A stretch of 64,000 nt of DNA from Microbacterium sp. zg-B185 (GTDB lineage: Bacteria; Actinomycetota; Actinomycetes; Actinomycetales; Microbacteriaceae): contig NZ_CP126739.1 of NCBI RefSeq assembly GCF_030246885.1, positions 248,001 through 312,000 on the forward strand. The letters are read 5' to 3'. The notes beneath the pieces were generated by a model that did no database searches, was not told where the DNA came from, and was given only the letters and a program-made list of their open reading frames with translations. Position 1 is the first letter of the stretch, and each line of letters opens with the position of its first letter. The position numbers and the translations under genes are program-made. Shown here in pieces: positions 17,323 through 25,556 of this stretch.

Positions 17323-18815
17323 CACTTCATCCCCAACCCGATCGGCAGAGCGTTGACCATCAGCGCTTCGGCTTGCTGGCAGTACAGGATTTGCGCCTCC
17401 ATTCCCGCCCGCGACAGCGCGTTACGCATCCCGGCGATCGCGCCATCCAGACGTTCCTGGTCGGGTGCGGAGATGGTCAGATAGGCGCCGTACCGGAACT
17501 CCCCGTGCCCGTTGGCGATCTCCTGCTCCTGCTGCTCCAACGCCGTCCAATCCGCCGCGTCCGCCGCCGACCCGTCCGCGCCGCGCTTGGCACGCAAATG
17601 CTCGTTGCCCCGCCACACCTTCTTCTCCTCCCGGATCCGCTTCAGTGCTTTGGCGACCGGGACCGGGGTGAGCACGATGGAGAAGATGTGCGTGATCGCC
17701 TCCCCGGTGGAGGGATGCCGGGCGAACACGACCGGGGAGAGGAACCCCACCGGTGCGTCCGTGCGGGGCCACTCGTGGATCCACATCGTGGTGTGGACCC
17801 CGGAGTCGGTGATCACGATCCCGTTGCGGCCCTTCGGCTCTTCCAGATACATCGGCCCAATCGCCACCGGATCCACCCCCGCCAGGTCTTCCGGACGGTT
17901 CTGCACGGTCGCGGCGAACTCCGGATCAAACGCCAACCGGCCCAGAGCCGCCACATCCCTAGGTCCGAGCCACCGCCGGACCGTGATCTTGGCCGCACCC
18001 AGCGCGTCCGACAGGTTCCCCGCCTCGATGCTCGCCAAGGTCAGGATCGCGGTCTTCCCGCCGCCGAGGGATTTCAGCTGCGCGGCCAGGGCGACCAGAT
18101 CCAGCGTGAAGACGATGTAGTTGCGGTGGGCGACCTCGAATCGTTCCGAATGGTCCATCACGTCCTGGTAGTTGCGGGCCACCGGGGAGTGCGGGTCCAG
18201 GTGCCGGAGCCGTTGGACGGTGTCATAGTGTTCCCGGGCGGCGCGGATCGTGGTCGGCAGGGTCCGTTCCTGCAACGTCACCCGTTTGATCCCGGGGCGT
18301 TGGGTCAGCGGGCCCAGGACCCGGTCGAACTGCTCGGCCAGGTCGAACCGTTCCGCGATGTCGTGCATCAAAAACCCCTGCACCTCCAACTCCGCGACCA
18401 CCGACACGGACCGGTCATGCGGGTTGTAGATCGCCGCGACCTGATCGACATCCCATAGCTGCACCGACGCCCGGGTGCCCGGCAGGTTCAGCGTCCCGGC
18501 CAGTGCGGTTCGCTCCGGCCGGTACGCATCCTTTGTGGCGCCGGCGGTGTGGCGGATCTGCTTCATCAGCCACAAGCCCGCCATCTTCGGGGTGGACACT
18601 CCGTGGATGCTGGTCAGCGCGGTCACCCCGAACCCCAAATACACCGGTGCCGTGTACAGCAGTCCGAGCGGTCCGAACCGGTTCACCGCGACCAGCACCA
18701 CCACCGCCGCGGTGGTGAGGAACACCAGCTGCCACGGATCCAACCCCATCACCACTCCTTGCCGGGATCGGCGCGGCAACCGCACAGGGCGGGCGTAATC
18801 GGGTGTGACACTCAT
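17322..18815 (-). CDS. SCO6880-like membrane component of the conjugation channel
   Basis: This 497-residue protein matches the SCO6880 family found in actinobacterial conjugation operons. Two hydrophobic segments near the N-terminus (LVFLTTAAVVVLVAVNRFG, then LLYTAPVYLGFGVTALT) resemble the PrgI membrane anchor. The long soluble remainder corresponds to the N-terminal half of VirB4-type proteins but has no P-loop. Together with the following VirB4-like ATPase it probably reconstitutes a PrgI-VirB4 unit. Start and stop codons overlap both neighbours by one base. Confidence 0.87.
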   Translation of the reverse strand: MSVTPDYARPVRLPRRSRQGVVMGLDPWQLVFLTTAAVVVLVAVNRFGPLGLLYTAPVYLGFGVTALTSIHGVSTPKMAGLWLMKQIRHTAGATKDAYRPERTALAGTLNLPGTRASVQLWDVDQVAAIYNPHDRSVSVVAELEVQGFLMHDIAERFDLAEQFDRVLGPLTQRPGIKRVTLQERTLPTTIRAAREHYDTVQRLRHLDPHSPVARNYQDVMDHSERFEVAHRNYIVFTLDLVALAAQLKSLGGGKTAILTLASIEAGNLSDALGAAKITVRRWLGPRDVAALGRLAFDPEFAATVQNRPEDLAGVDPVAIGPMYLEEPKGRNGIVITDSGVHTTMWIHEWPRTDAPVGFLSPVVFARHPSTGEAITHIFSIVLTPVPVAKALKRIREEKKVWRGNEHLRAKRGADGSAADAADWTALEQQEQEIANGHGEFRYGAYLTISAPDQERLDGAIAGMRNALSRAGMEAQILYCQQAEALMVNALPIGLGMK

Positions 18816-20314
18816 CAGGGCCTCCCTAGGGTCGGCGCGCCCGCCGAAGCAGGCGCTGACTGTGGCGAGGTGGGCTGGGACCGCGGCACATCAGCCTGAG
18901 GCCCCGCCGGCGAAGATTGAGCACCCGTCGACCGGGACGGGGTGGCGGCAGCGGCGCGTGAGCCGGCCGGACTTGCCGCGCCACTCGGCGCAGCGGCGGT
19001 GCGCGTGGTTGCCGGTCCGGGTGATCCTCCGCCGGTGGTCGGGCTGGATCCGCCGGGGCGGATGCCAGCGGGCAGGCCGCCGAGTCGGGTGGGGATGCGC
19101 ACCGCGGTGCGGGCCGCGCCGGTCGCCAGCCTTCCGCCGTGCGCGCCGAGCCGGGAGCCGATCCCGTCGGCGGCGACTGCGCCGACGAAACTGAACAGCC
19201 CGAAGACCGCGAACGGTGCGAACGCCACCAGCGCCAGGCCCACCAGCAGCGGCCAGGATTGCGGATCCCAGATCGTCTTCACATTGGCCAGGCCGTTGAT
19301 GATCAGCATCACGAACCCGATCGTCAGTGGCCCGGTCAAAAGCAGCACGACCACGGCCGAGACGTATCGGACTACCCACTGCGGGCCGAGCCCGCGCAGC
19401 GGGAACAGCATCCATGCGACCGGTCCGACCGCGATCAGGGCAGCCAGCACGATGTTGCGGAACGCGAAGACCAGCATGAGCAGTAGCATCCCGACCATCA
19501 ACAGCCCGTGGATCAGGAATGCGAAGAAGTAGTTCGCCTGCCCGCCTGCCCACATCACCGACTGCAACGTGGAGAACAATCCGAGCGGGCCGTCTCGGTT
19601 GGTGATGTACCAGGTCATCTCATCGATCGCGTTCAACAGGTGCCCGGTCAGCCATAGCGACAGCGGCACCGCGGGGATCGCGATGAAGGACCGCACCAGC
19701 GCCCCCACCAGTTCCTCACGGTCACCGGTCACCACCGCCGCCGCGATCGCCCACACCATCGCAGCGAAGGTGATCACCAGGACCGCCCACTGCCAGAACG
19801 ACCACTCCCCGACCGCCGCTGACCACAGCAAAGTGCTGGTATCAAAGCGCATGTTCTCGGCCACCACGGACATCATCCCCGTCGCGGACAGCGCCATTCC
19901 CCGGCCGGCGTTCTCGAAGCTCAGACACACGACATCGCCCAGACTGCACCCATACTTCACCAGTAGTTCTGTGCCGCCGGCGTTCTGCAGCGCCTTGGTG
20001 TGTTCTTCGAAGGTGGTGCAGACCGTCGTTCCTTCGCCGCGGTAGAGGACGTCCATGAAGCACTTTTGCGCCGCGACCGCGGCGGGATCGGTGGGTGTGC
20101 ACGTAACCTGCCCGCTTGAGACTTTGCAGTCCACTGGGTAGGCCGGCGCCGACCAGGGCGCGCCCGCGATGTCTTCCGCCGGGACGGTCCGCATCCCCGA
20201 CAACGTGGATGCGGTTGGTGGGGTCGCGGCGGCGGCTGCCGTGGGGGCCAGCGCGCTCAGGGCCACGGCGCTGCCGAGGACGGCACCGGCGATCAGAGCG
20301 GGCAGGGTGCGCAT
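18815..20314 (-). CDS. VirB6/TrbL-like polytopic channel protein
   Basis: This 499-residue protein begins with a clear signal peptide (LIAGAVLGSAVALSALAPTAAAAA). A cysteine-containing extracytoplasmic segment of about 130 residues follows. Six or more transmembrane helices then lie between about residues 165 and 390 (for example FWQWAVLVITFAAMVWAIAA and LLMVGMLLLMLVFAF). A disordered Ser/Pro/Ala tail of about 110 residues ends the protein. This is the layout of VirB6/TrbL pore proteins of Gram-positive conjugation systems. It sits between the pilin-like and SCO6880-like genes and overlaps the latter by one base. Confidence 0.87.
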   Translation of the reverse strand: MRTLPALIAGAVLGSAVALSALAPTAAAAATPPTASTLSGMRTVPAEDIAGAPWSAPAYPVDCKVSSGQVTCTPTDPAAVAAQKCFMDVLYRGEGTTVCTTFEEHTKALQNAGGTELLVKYGCSLGDVVCLSFENAGRGMALSATGMMSVVAENMRFDTSTLLWSAAVGEWSFWQWAVLVITFAAMVWAIAAAVVTGDREELVGALVRSFIAIPAVPLSLWLTGHLLNAIDEMTWYITNRDGPLGLFSTLQSVMWAGGQANYFFAFLIHGLLMVGMLLLMLVFAFRNIVLAALIAVGPVAWMLFPLRGLGPQWVVRYVSAVVVLLLTGPLTIGFVMLIINGLANVKTIWDPQSWPLLVGLALVAFAPFAVFGLFSFVGAVAADGIGSRLGAHGGRLATGAARTAVRIPTRLGGLPAGIRPGGSSPTTGGGSPGPATTRTAAAPSGAASPAGSRAAAATPSRSTGAQSSPAGPQADVPRSQPTSPQSAPASAGAPTLGRP

Positions 20315-20317
20315 GGT

Positions 20318-20614
20318 TTAGAAGCCGAAGTCGAAGTTGACGAACCAGGCGAATAGCCCGCTGGCGGCGCCCAGTACCGCGGCGGCGATGAAGATCCAGA
20401 GGATGTTCTCGCCCGCCCAGGTGCGCATCCGATCCGAGGCGAGGCCGCGGAAGGCCAACGCCGCGCCGGCCAGGATGAGCATGATCAGCACGACCAGCAT
20501 TGCCCCGGCGAGGATGTAGGAGGCGATGACTTGGAAGCCTTGGAAGAACGGGGCGGAGAAGTCCGGTTGGATGTCGGGGATATTGACGTCGGCGGGTGCC
20601 GTGTGTGCGGACAT
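20318..20614 (-). CDS. VirB2/pilin-like small membrane protein
   Basis: This is a 98-residue protein with two hydrophobic helices (SYILAGAMLVVLIMLILAGAA and ENILWIFIAAAVLGAASGLF) separated by a short basic loop (RGLASDRMR). Size, topology and gene position match the VirB2-like or TrbC-like subunits placed before VirB6 in Gram-positive systems. There is no classical cleavable signal peptide. It sits three bases upstream of the VirB6-like gene. Pilin function is inferred; it could also be a holin-like channel subunit. Confidence 0.8.
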   Translation of the reverse strand: MSAHTAPADVNIPDIQPDFSAPFFQGFQVIASYILAGAMLVVLIMLILAGAALAFRGLASDRMRTWAGENILWIFIAAAVLGAASGLFAWFVNFDFGF

Positions 20615-20633
20615 GATGTGCTCCTTGCTGTGC

Positions 20634-21248
20634 CTATTTCAGGGGGAGGCCGAGAGAGGCCATGAACGGCTGCGGATCGACCGCGGATCCGTCCTGCTGG
20701 ATTTCGTAGTGCAGGTGGCAGCCGAACGATTTGCCGGTGTTACCCTCGACGCCCAGCGGCGTTCCTGCCGTGACGGGTTGGCCGGCGCTGACCCGGATGG
20801 AGCCCCACTGCATGTGCCCATAGAGGGTGATTAGGCCGCCGCCGTGGTCGATACGAACCGTGTTGCCCCACCCGTAGAACGCGCCGGCGGTGATCACCAC
20901 CCCGGGGCCGGCGGCGAAGATGGTCGACCCGCACCCTTGGGCCATGTCGTATCCCTGGTGGTTCGTGGAGCAATAACTGCAGCCCACGACCGGGTTGTAA
21001 CCAAACCCGCGGCCCTTGGAGTAGCCCCCGGCAAGCGGATACCCCCACTCCCCGTTAGCCACGGGTGCGGCAGGGTCCGGTTCACTCAGTCCTGCGGTGG
21101 CGGTGCTGCCCGCGACGGCGAACGGGATCGCGATCAGCGGAGTCATCACCAACGCCAGAAGCAGAAGGACACCCACGATCGCTCCGGTCACGAGCTTGCG
21201 ACCAGTCCTCGTGGTTGCGAGGGCTGCGACGGCTACCGGAGCGCCCAC
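20634..21248 (-). CDS. M23 (LytM) peptidoglycan endopeptidase of the transfer apparatus
   Basis: This 204-residue enzyme opens cell-wall cross-links so that the mating channel can pass. An N-terminal hydrophobic segment (LVTGAIVGVLLLLALVMTPLIAI) anchors or exports it. The peptidase domain shows the zinc ligands in NHQGYDMAQG and CHLHYEI, and the GHM motif in LYGHMQWG, the HxxxD/HxH arrangement of LytM proteins. Paired cysteines (GCSYC, GCG) may form a disulfide outside the cell. It is encoded directly after the anchored VirB8-like protein, with one base between them. Confidence 0.92.
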   Translation of the reverse strand: MGAPVAVAALATTRTGRKLVTGAIVGVLLLLALVMTPLIAIPFAVAGSTATAGLSEPDPAAPVANGEWGYPLAGGYSKGRGFGYNPVVGCSYCSTNHQGYDMAQGCGSTIFAAGPGVVITAGAFYGWGNTVRIDHGGGLITLYGHMQWGSIRVSAGQPVTAGTPLGVEGNTGKSFGCHLHYEIQQDGSAVDPQPFMASLGLPLK

Positions 21249-21249
21249 C

Positions 21250-21981
21250 TCAGGGCTCCAAGGGCTCCGTGAAATAGCGGACCACCTTGCAGTCCCCCGC
21301 GCGCTGTCCCGTCTGCAGGGTGGGCACGGACTCCGGACCGCACAGCACTTGCACGCTCACACGCACCGTCTCCTCATACGAACTCTCGCCACCTTCGCTG
21401 GAACGGGTGAACGTCAACACGACATCCGCGGTCCCGAGCGACATGTCACCCGAGGGGTCCTCGGCTACGGGCACGAAGCTCACCTCCCCGGCGACTGTGG
21501 CGACAACCCGACCATCCTCGGCCGCGAGGGACTCCCATTCCTCCTCCGGAAGAACGACTCCCTGTCGAAGTTCCACCTGCGCGGACTTCATCCGCGCCGG
21601 CCGGTCGGCTGCGTTGTATCGGGTGTCTGGGGTGAACCAGGTGTCGACGTAGTTCAGCCAGTCAGCGCGCGAACTCTTGGTCGTGTCGAAGGTGGACGCG
21701 GCCTCGAGCGCGGCGCGGATGTATGTTTCGGGATCGGTCGTGATGGGCTCAGGCGTCCAGCCGCGCGCTTCGGCGGTTGGATCCACGACCAGGCCATCAT
21801 CGTCCGGGCCGGCAGACGGCGCGGATGTCTCGGAATCCGGGCTGCGTTCCGAACTGGCCGACGGAAGGGTTTGACCCGTGATGGATGCCACGATGATGGC
21901 CACCACGCCGACCACCAGCACCACACCGCCAATGACCGCCCAGATCAGGCCCGTTCGGCGGGAACGTTGCGTCGCCATCAT
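21250..21981 (-). CDS. Membrane-anchored VirB8/TcpC-like conjugation protein
   Basis: This 243-residue protein has one N-terminal transmembrane helix (LIWAVIGGVVLVVGVVAIIVAS), an acidic serine-rich linker and an extracytoplasmic domain of about 170 residues. The domain contains NTF2-like features (TYIRAALEAASTFD, ADWLNYVDTWFTPDTRY). This is the layout of TcpC/VirB8-like proteins of Gram-positive conjugation systems, usually the first structural gene. The assignment comes from topology and position, because the sequence itself diverges. A GGGAGG site lies seven bases before the start, and the operon promoter is expected in the 380-base gap upstream. Confidence 0.68.
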   Translation of the reverse strand: MMATQRSRRTGLIWAVIGGVVLVVGVVAIIVASITGQTLPSASSERSPDSETSAPSAGPDDDGLVVDPTAEARGWTPEPITTDPETYIRAALEAASTFDTTKSSRADWLNYVDTWFTPDTRYNAADRPARMKSAQVELRQGVVLPEEEWESLAAEDGRVVATVAGEVSFVPVAEDPSGDMSLGTADVVLTFTRSSEGGESSYEETVRVSVQVLCGPESVPTLQTGQRAGDCKVVRYFTEPLEP

Positions 21982-22322
21982 TGTGCGCCCTCCCGATCGA
22001 TCAGGACGGCGACGACACGTGGACGGATGGGGTCCAGCGAAGGTCGCCGTTGCGGCATCCTACGCAGAGAACCAACGCGTGGAAATGGTTTTGGAACACG
22101 ATTGTGCAGAACCGCGAGTGGGCAGCAACGTGTGGGGGAAACCACGTCCCTGGCACAGAGGTATGCAGACTGTACTCGCACGCTCGGGCGACTGTCTGTC
22201 GGAAATATGGGGGACATGGCAGCCCGGCAGTGTGCCCCTGCGGGCCGGGCTTCTGTGCACCTCCACACCATGCCCACACTGTATAGCGATGTAGGTCGAA
22301 TGTACATAGGTAAGGAGTGTTG

Positions 22323-22356
22323 TTGTCTCGACGTTGCGCACGTCGCTGCGCGACAA
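22323..22356. promoter_or_regulatory. Nested palindromes before the HTH gene (putative operator)
   Basis: Two inverted repeats overlap just before the start of the HTH gene. A perfect hexamer pair, cgacgt/acgtcg, lies around a five-base centre at 22329-22345. An outer pair, ttgtctcg at 22323-22330, matches the reverse complement of 22349-22356 at 7 of 8 positions. This lies between the divergent transfer operon and the regulator gene and is a plausible binding site for the regulator itself. The rest of the 21982-22363 gap shows an AT-richer patch near 22280-22310 that could hold promoters. Confidence 0.42.
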
Positions 22357-22363
22357 TGGCTGC

Positions 22364-22681
22364 ATGCCTCGCCTCGCACAGCCCGCAGGATCCGAAGACG
22401 CGCAAGAGCCCGTCGCACTCCTCGGGAACCTGGTCCGCGCAGGAATCCTGCGCTTCCTGCGCGAAAACCCCGGAGTGACGATCGGGCCCATCTGCGACGC
22501 GCTCCAACTCACCTCGGCGACCATCCTCCCGAAGCTCGGCGAACTAGAAGCCGCGAACATGGTGATCGGCGACCCGCCCATCGGCACCGACCGACGCGGA
22601 CTGTGGGTCACCTACCGGGTCAATAATGAAGCCGTCACCGACCTCTACCTGCGACTCGGTCTAGCGATCGGCGAGTTCTAG
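22364..22681 (+). CDS. Winged-helix (ArsR-like) transcriptional regulator
   Basis: This 105-residue protein consists essentially of one winged-helix domain: LGNLVRAGILRFLRENPGVT, GPICDALQLTSATILPKLGE (recognition helix), then the wing VIGDPPIGTDRRGLWVTYRV. It has no cysteine metal site, so it is not a classical metal sensor. It is transcribed divergently from the transfer operon and is preceded by nested palindromes. A role in repressing conjugation is therefore reasonable but unproven. ATG 22364 is preferred over an in-frame TTG at 22334 that lies inside the palindrome. Confidence 0.8.
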   Translation: MPRLAQPAGSEDAQEPVALLGNLVRAGILRFLRENPGVTIGPICDALQLTSATILPKLGELEAANMVIGDPPIGTDRRGLWVTYRVNNEAVTDLYLRLGLAIGEF

Positions 22682-23038
22682 CTCCAGCCGGCTCGTAGGT
22701 CGTGGGATCGACTCAAGGTGCCCGCGGTTCCACCGCAAGCGGGGATCAGGTGTTGGGCTGGCGCGACCCAGGAACGTGAACCAGTGCGCGAACTTGCCCC
22801 AGATGTCACGCGCACCATCGCCTTACAGATCCTTCATGGCCGAGCCGCCAGCGGGCTCGTGTTCGAGCAAGCAGACCCCGGGCCGGTGATGCGAACTCCT
22901 GAAGTCCTCGTAGAGGCTGGTGAGCTCGATTTGACGCGTCATCCCAGCGATGAGCGGCGTGGAAGATAGACGGACAACGTTCAGGAGTAGGTCGAGGCTC
23001 TGAACGTTCCGGCAATCCCCAGTCAAGGAGCGACGACG
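22682..23038. other. Intergenic stretch between conjugation block and catabolic island
   Basis: No gene is supported in these 357 bases. A short plus-strand open frame at 22718-22969 has no family features. The notable element is the perfect inverted repeat at 22976-23008, described separately. The switch from conjugation genes to catabolic genes happens here, so a recombination junction is possible. I see no IS end, tRNA piece or integrase. Confidence 0.6.
22976..23008. promoter_or_regulatory. Perfect 9+9 inverted repeat before the racemase-like gene
   Basis: The arms aacgttcag (22976-22984) and ctgaacgtt (23000-23008) are perfect complements separated by 15 bases. The site ends 30 bases before the start codon of the racemase-like gene. 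Centre-to-centre spacing of 24 bases suits a dimeric regulator contacting two major grooves. The cognate regulator is unknown; LysR or PucR of the island are candidates. Confidence 0.5.
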
Positions 23039-24160
23039 ATGACGCAGGACAACTCTCCGACAGTAAATCAGCCGCTTCGTGGCATTCGAGTCATCGAGTT
23101 CGAAGGGCTGGGCGTGATCCCCTACGTGGGGATGCTGCTCGCCGACCTCGGCGCTTCCGTTGTCCGAGTCGCACGAGTAGCGGCTCCAGATGTCCTCTCG
23201 GATGGGCCTGCCCGCATCGATCCTGCATTCGACTTCACCTCCCGAGGGAGGCTGGTGTGGCGTCTCAATCTGAAGAAGGACGATCGAGCCGAGCTTCAAG
23301 GACTGCTCAGGTGTGCTGACGTCCTCCTGGAGGGCTATCGCCCTGGGGTCATGGAACGGCTGTCGTTGGGGCCGACTGACGTGTTCGCTCTGAATCGCAG
23401 GATCATTTACTCCCGATTGACCGGTCTGCCCCGCCGGCTTGACTCCAGCCGCGCTCCGGTACATGACATCAACGCGCTCGCATTATCCGGTGCGTTGCAC
23501 GCGCTGGGTTCGCCAGGTCGCGCGCCGCGACTGCCGATGAACTTCGTCGCGGACTACGGCGGTGGCTCATTGGTCGGCGTCGCGGTCTGCGCAGCACTGT
23601 CGCAGCGGAGCGGCCCCATGGAGGATCGGATTCTCGATCTCTCCATTCTCGGAACCCTCTCGACCCTCCTGACTGGCTACTTCGGGCTCACGGGGCAGGG
23701 GACCATTCAGTCGCCCGGCACCAGCTACCTGGATGGAGCGGCCCCCTTCTATGGGACTTATGGGACCAGCGATGGTCGGTTTCTGGCAGTCGGCGCGATG
23801 GAAGCGCACTTTTATGCGAATTTCCTAAGTGCACTCGGGCTGACGATCGGCGACGTAGGCGAACAAAACGATGCCGCATGTTGGCCGTCTGGACGGGCTG
23901 TCATTGCGAAGGTAATCGAATCCCGGACGCTGGAGCACTGGATCGCTCGTTACCGAGACGTGGAGGCCTGTGTGTCGCCGGTCCTAACACCATCGGAAGC
24001 AGCGGTGCAGGATCCGATGAGGTCGACGCTCGCGGACGTCGGATCCTGGGTTCAACCGCTGCCATTGCTGGGTGGAGCGATGCCGACCCCCGCGAAGTAC
24101 GTCTCAGAGGAGGAGATCTCTCACGTGAGGTCTCAATGGACACGCCAGTTATCGCAGTGA
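23039..24160 (+). CDS. Alpha-methylacyl-CoA racemase-like CaiB/BaiF family protein
   Basis: This 373-residue protein of the class III CoA-transferase superfamily looks closer to alpha-methylacyl-CoA racemases than to transferases. The racemase base pair is visible: His in the motif VHDINALALSGALHALG (the GHDINY site) and Asp in MNFVADYGGGSLVG. The N-terminal Rossmann-like segment (GIRVIEFEGLGVIPYVGMLLADLGA) is standard. Racemases invert the 2-methyl centre so that acyl-CoA dehydrogenases can act. The RLTG-x-G motif is altered (RLTGLPRRLD). An AGGAG lies upstream of ATG 23039. It is the first gene of the catabolic island and is followed by a 214-base gap. Confidence 0.8.
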   Translation: MTQDNSPTVNQPLRGIRVIEFEGLGVIPYVGMLLADLGASVVRVARVAAPDVLSDGPARIDPAFDFTSRGRLVWRLNLKKDDRAELQGLLRCADVLLEGYRPGVMERLSLGPTDVFALNRRIIYSRLTGLPRRLDSSRAPVHDINALALSGALHALGSPGRAPRLPMNFVADYGGGSLVGVAVCAALSQRSGPMEDRILDLSILGTLSTLLTGYFGLTGQGTIQSPGTSYLDGAAPFYGTYGTSDGRFLAVGAMEAHFYANFLSALGLTIGDVGEQNDAACWPSGRAVIAKVIESRTLEHWIARYRDVEACVSPVLTPSEAAVQDPMRSTLADVGSWVQPLPLLGGAMPTPAKYVSEEEISHVRSQWTRQLSQ

Positions 24161-24374
24161 TATCGGTTGGCCCTGCGCCGGACATGAGGGCGGATAGCAC
24201 GGTCGCCGTGCCGCGATTCAGGAGAACTCACAAAACCGGGGGGTCGGACCACGTTATTTGACCAAGGCGGGCTCGCGCTGCCGACTTTAGGCTGACGGCA
24301 GGTCGGGGAGCAGCGTGCCTGCCCGGACATGTTGAGCCCGTCGCCCCGCATATCTCTCATGGAGAGGACCTCTG

Positions 24375-25556
24375 ATGACCGCAGCTGAGATCGCACCATC
24401 CCTTGCGACGACACCGATGCCAGGTGCCTTGCAGGTTCGAGTTAATGCCCTCGGCAAGCGATTCCGACGTCGCAAAGACGTCGTGCAGGTCCTCCAGGAC
24501 GTATCAATCGACATCGCCAAGGGTGAATTCCTCGTGCTCCTCGGTCCGAGCGGCTGCGGGAAGACCACGTTGCTCCGATGCCTGGTGGGCTTGGAGCAGC
24601 CGGATGAGGGGACGATCGAACTGCGCGGCGAGAGGGTGGTGGATGCAGACCGCAACCGATATACACCGCCGAATCGTCGTGATGTCGCCATGGTGTTCCA
24701 GGACTACGCGCTGTGGCCGCACATGACCGTCAGTAAGAACGTGGCTTACCCCCTCAAGGCGCGGCGGATGCGTGATGCGCTGAAATCCGGAAGGGTTGCC
24801 GAGGCGCTCCGTGTGGTGCAGTGCGAGGATCTCGCCGATCGCTATCCACCGGAGCTGAGCGGAGGGCAGCAGCAGCGCGTCTCCCTGGCGAGGGCTCTCG
24901 CGTCGCACCCGAGCCTGCTCCTGCTCGATGAACCCCTTAGCAATCTTGATGTTCTCCTTCGGGTCGAACTCCGCGCGCAGTTGCGGCTCCTGCATATGGA
25001 ACTGGGCTTCACAGCCGTGCATGTGACTCACGACCAAGAAGAAGCGCTCGCTCTCGGTACGAGAGTCGCCGTTATGAACAAGGGCCGAATCGAGCAGGTG
25101 GGACCGCCTCAAGAGGTCTGGAGCGCGCCCGCGACGGAGTACGTCGCGGATTTCCTGGGGGCCCGCAACAGATTGACGGCTTCCATCGACGATTCCGGTC
25201 GTGGGGAAATCCTCGGGCAACCCTTCGCGACTATCTTCGAACGCCGATCGGCAGGCGAGTTCGTCGGCCGGGCGCGTGACCACCATTTGACGATCCGATC
25301 GAGGGAGGGCTCCGAGCGTGAGGGAGAAGTGGCCTGGCTCTCGGGCGCCCGACTCGTTGAAATACTCCCTGGAGGCGAGTCCAGCGAGTGCGTCGTAGAC
25401 GTCGCCGGCCGGCGGTTGTTCGTAAAAACCCCCAACTCGGACATCACATTTCGAGCGGGAGACACCGTAGACGTCGGCGTGCATCTCGATGAGGTCTTCT
25501 GGTACGAGAACGACCGCCTCATTCCGTCGCGCGATGTGAGAGGGCGGACCTCGTGA
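24375..25556 (+). CDS. ABC transporter ATP-binding protein, FbpC/PotA type
   Basis: This 393-residue ATPase energises import by the adjoining permease. Walker A is GPSGCGKTT (57-65), followed by a Q-loop (MVFQDYALWPH), signature LSGGQQQRVSLARA (about 165) and Walker B LLLLDEPLSNLD (about 187). The switch histidine is in VTHDQEEA, and a C-terminal TOBE-like regulatory domain spans about residues 250-385. It is the first gene of a three-gene importer operon. Its TGA overlaps the permease GTG (GTGA). FbpC-type ATPases serve iron, polyamine, sulfonate, phosphonate or carboxylate importers, so the substrate is not set by this subunit. Confidence 0.93.
   Translation: MTAAEIAPSLATTPMPGALQVRVNALGKRFRRRKDVVQVLQDVSIDIAKGEFLVLLGPSGCGKTTLLRCLVGLEQPDEGTIELRGERVVDADRNRYTPPNRRDVAMVFQDYALWPHMTVSKNVAYPLKARRMRDALKSGRVAEALRVVQCEDLADRYPPELSGGQQQRVSLARALASHPSLLLLDEPLSNLDVLLRVELRAQLRLLHMELGFTAVHVTHDQEEALALGTRVAVMNKGRIEQVGPPQEVWSAPATEYVADFLGARNRLTASIDDSGRGEILGQPFATIFERRSAGEFVGRARDHHLTIRSREGSEREGEVAWLSGARLVEILPGGESSECVVDVAGRRLFVKTPNSDITFRAGDTVDVGVHLDEVFWYENDRLIPSRDVRGRTS

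Noticed and set aside
22718..22969. Short plus-strand open frame before the racemase-like gene
   Set aside because: It has no ribosome site and no family features, and its codon pattern is not convincing.
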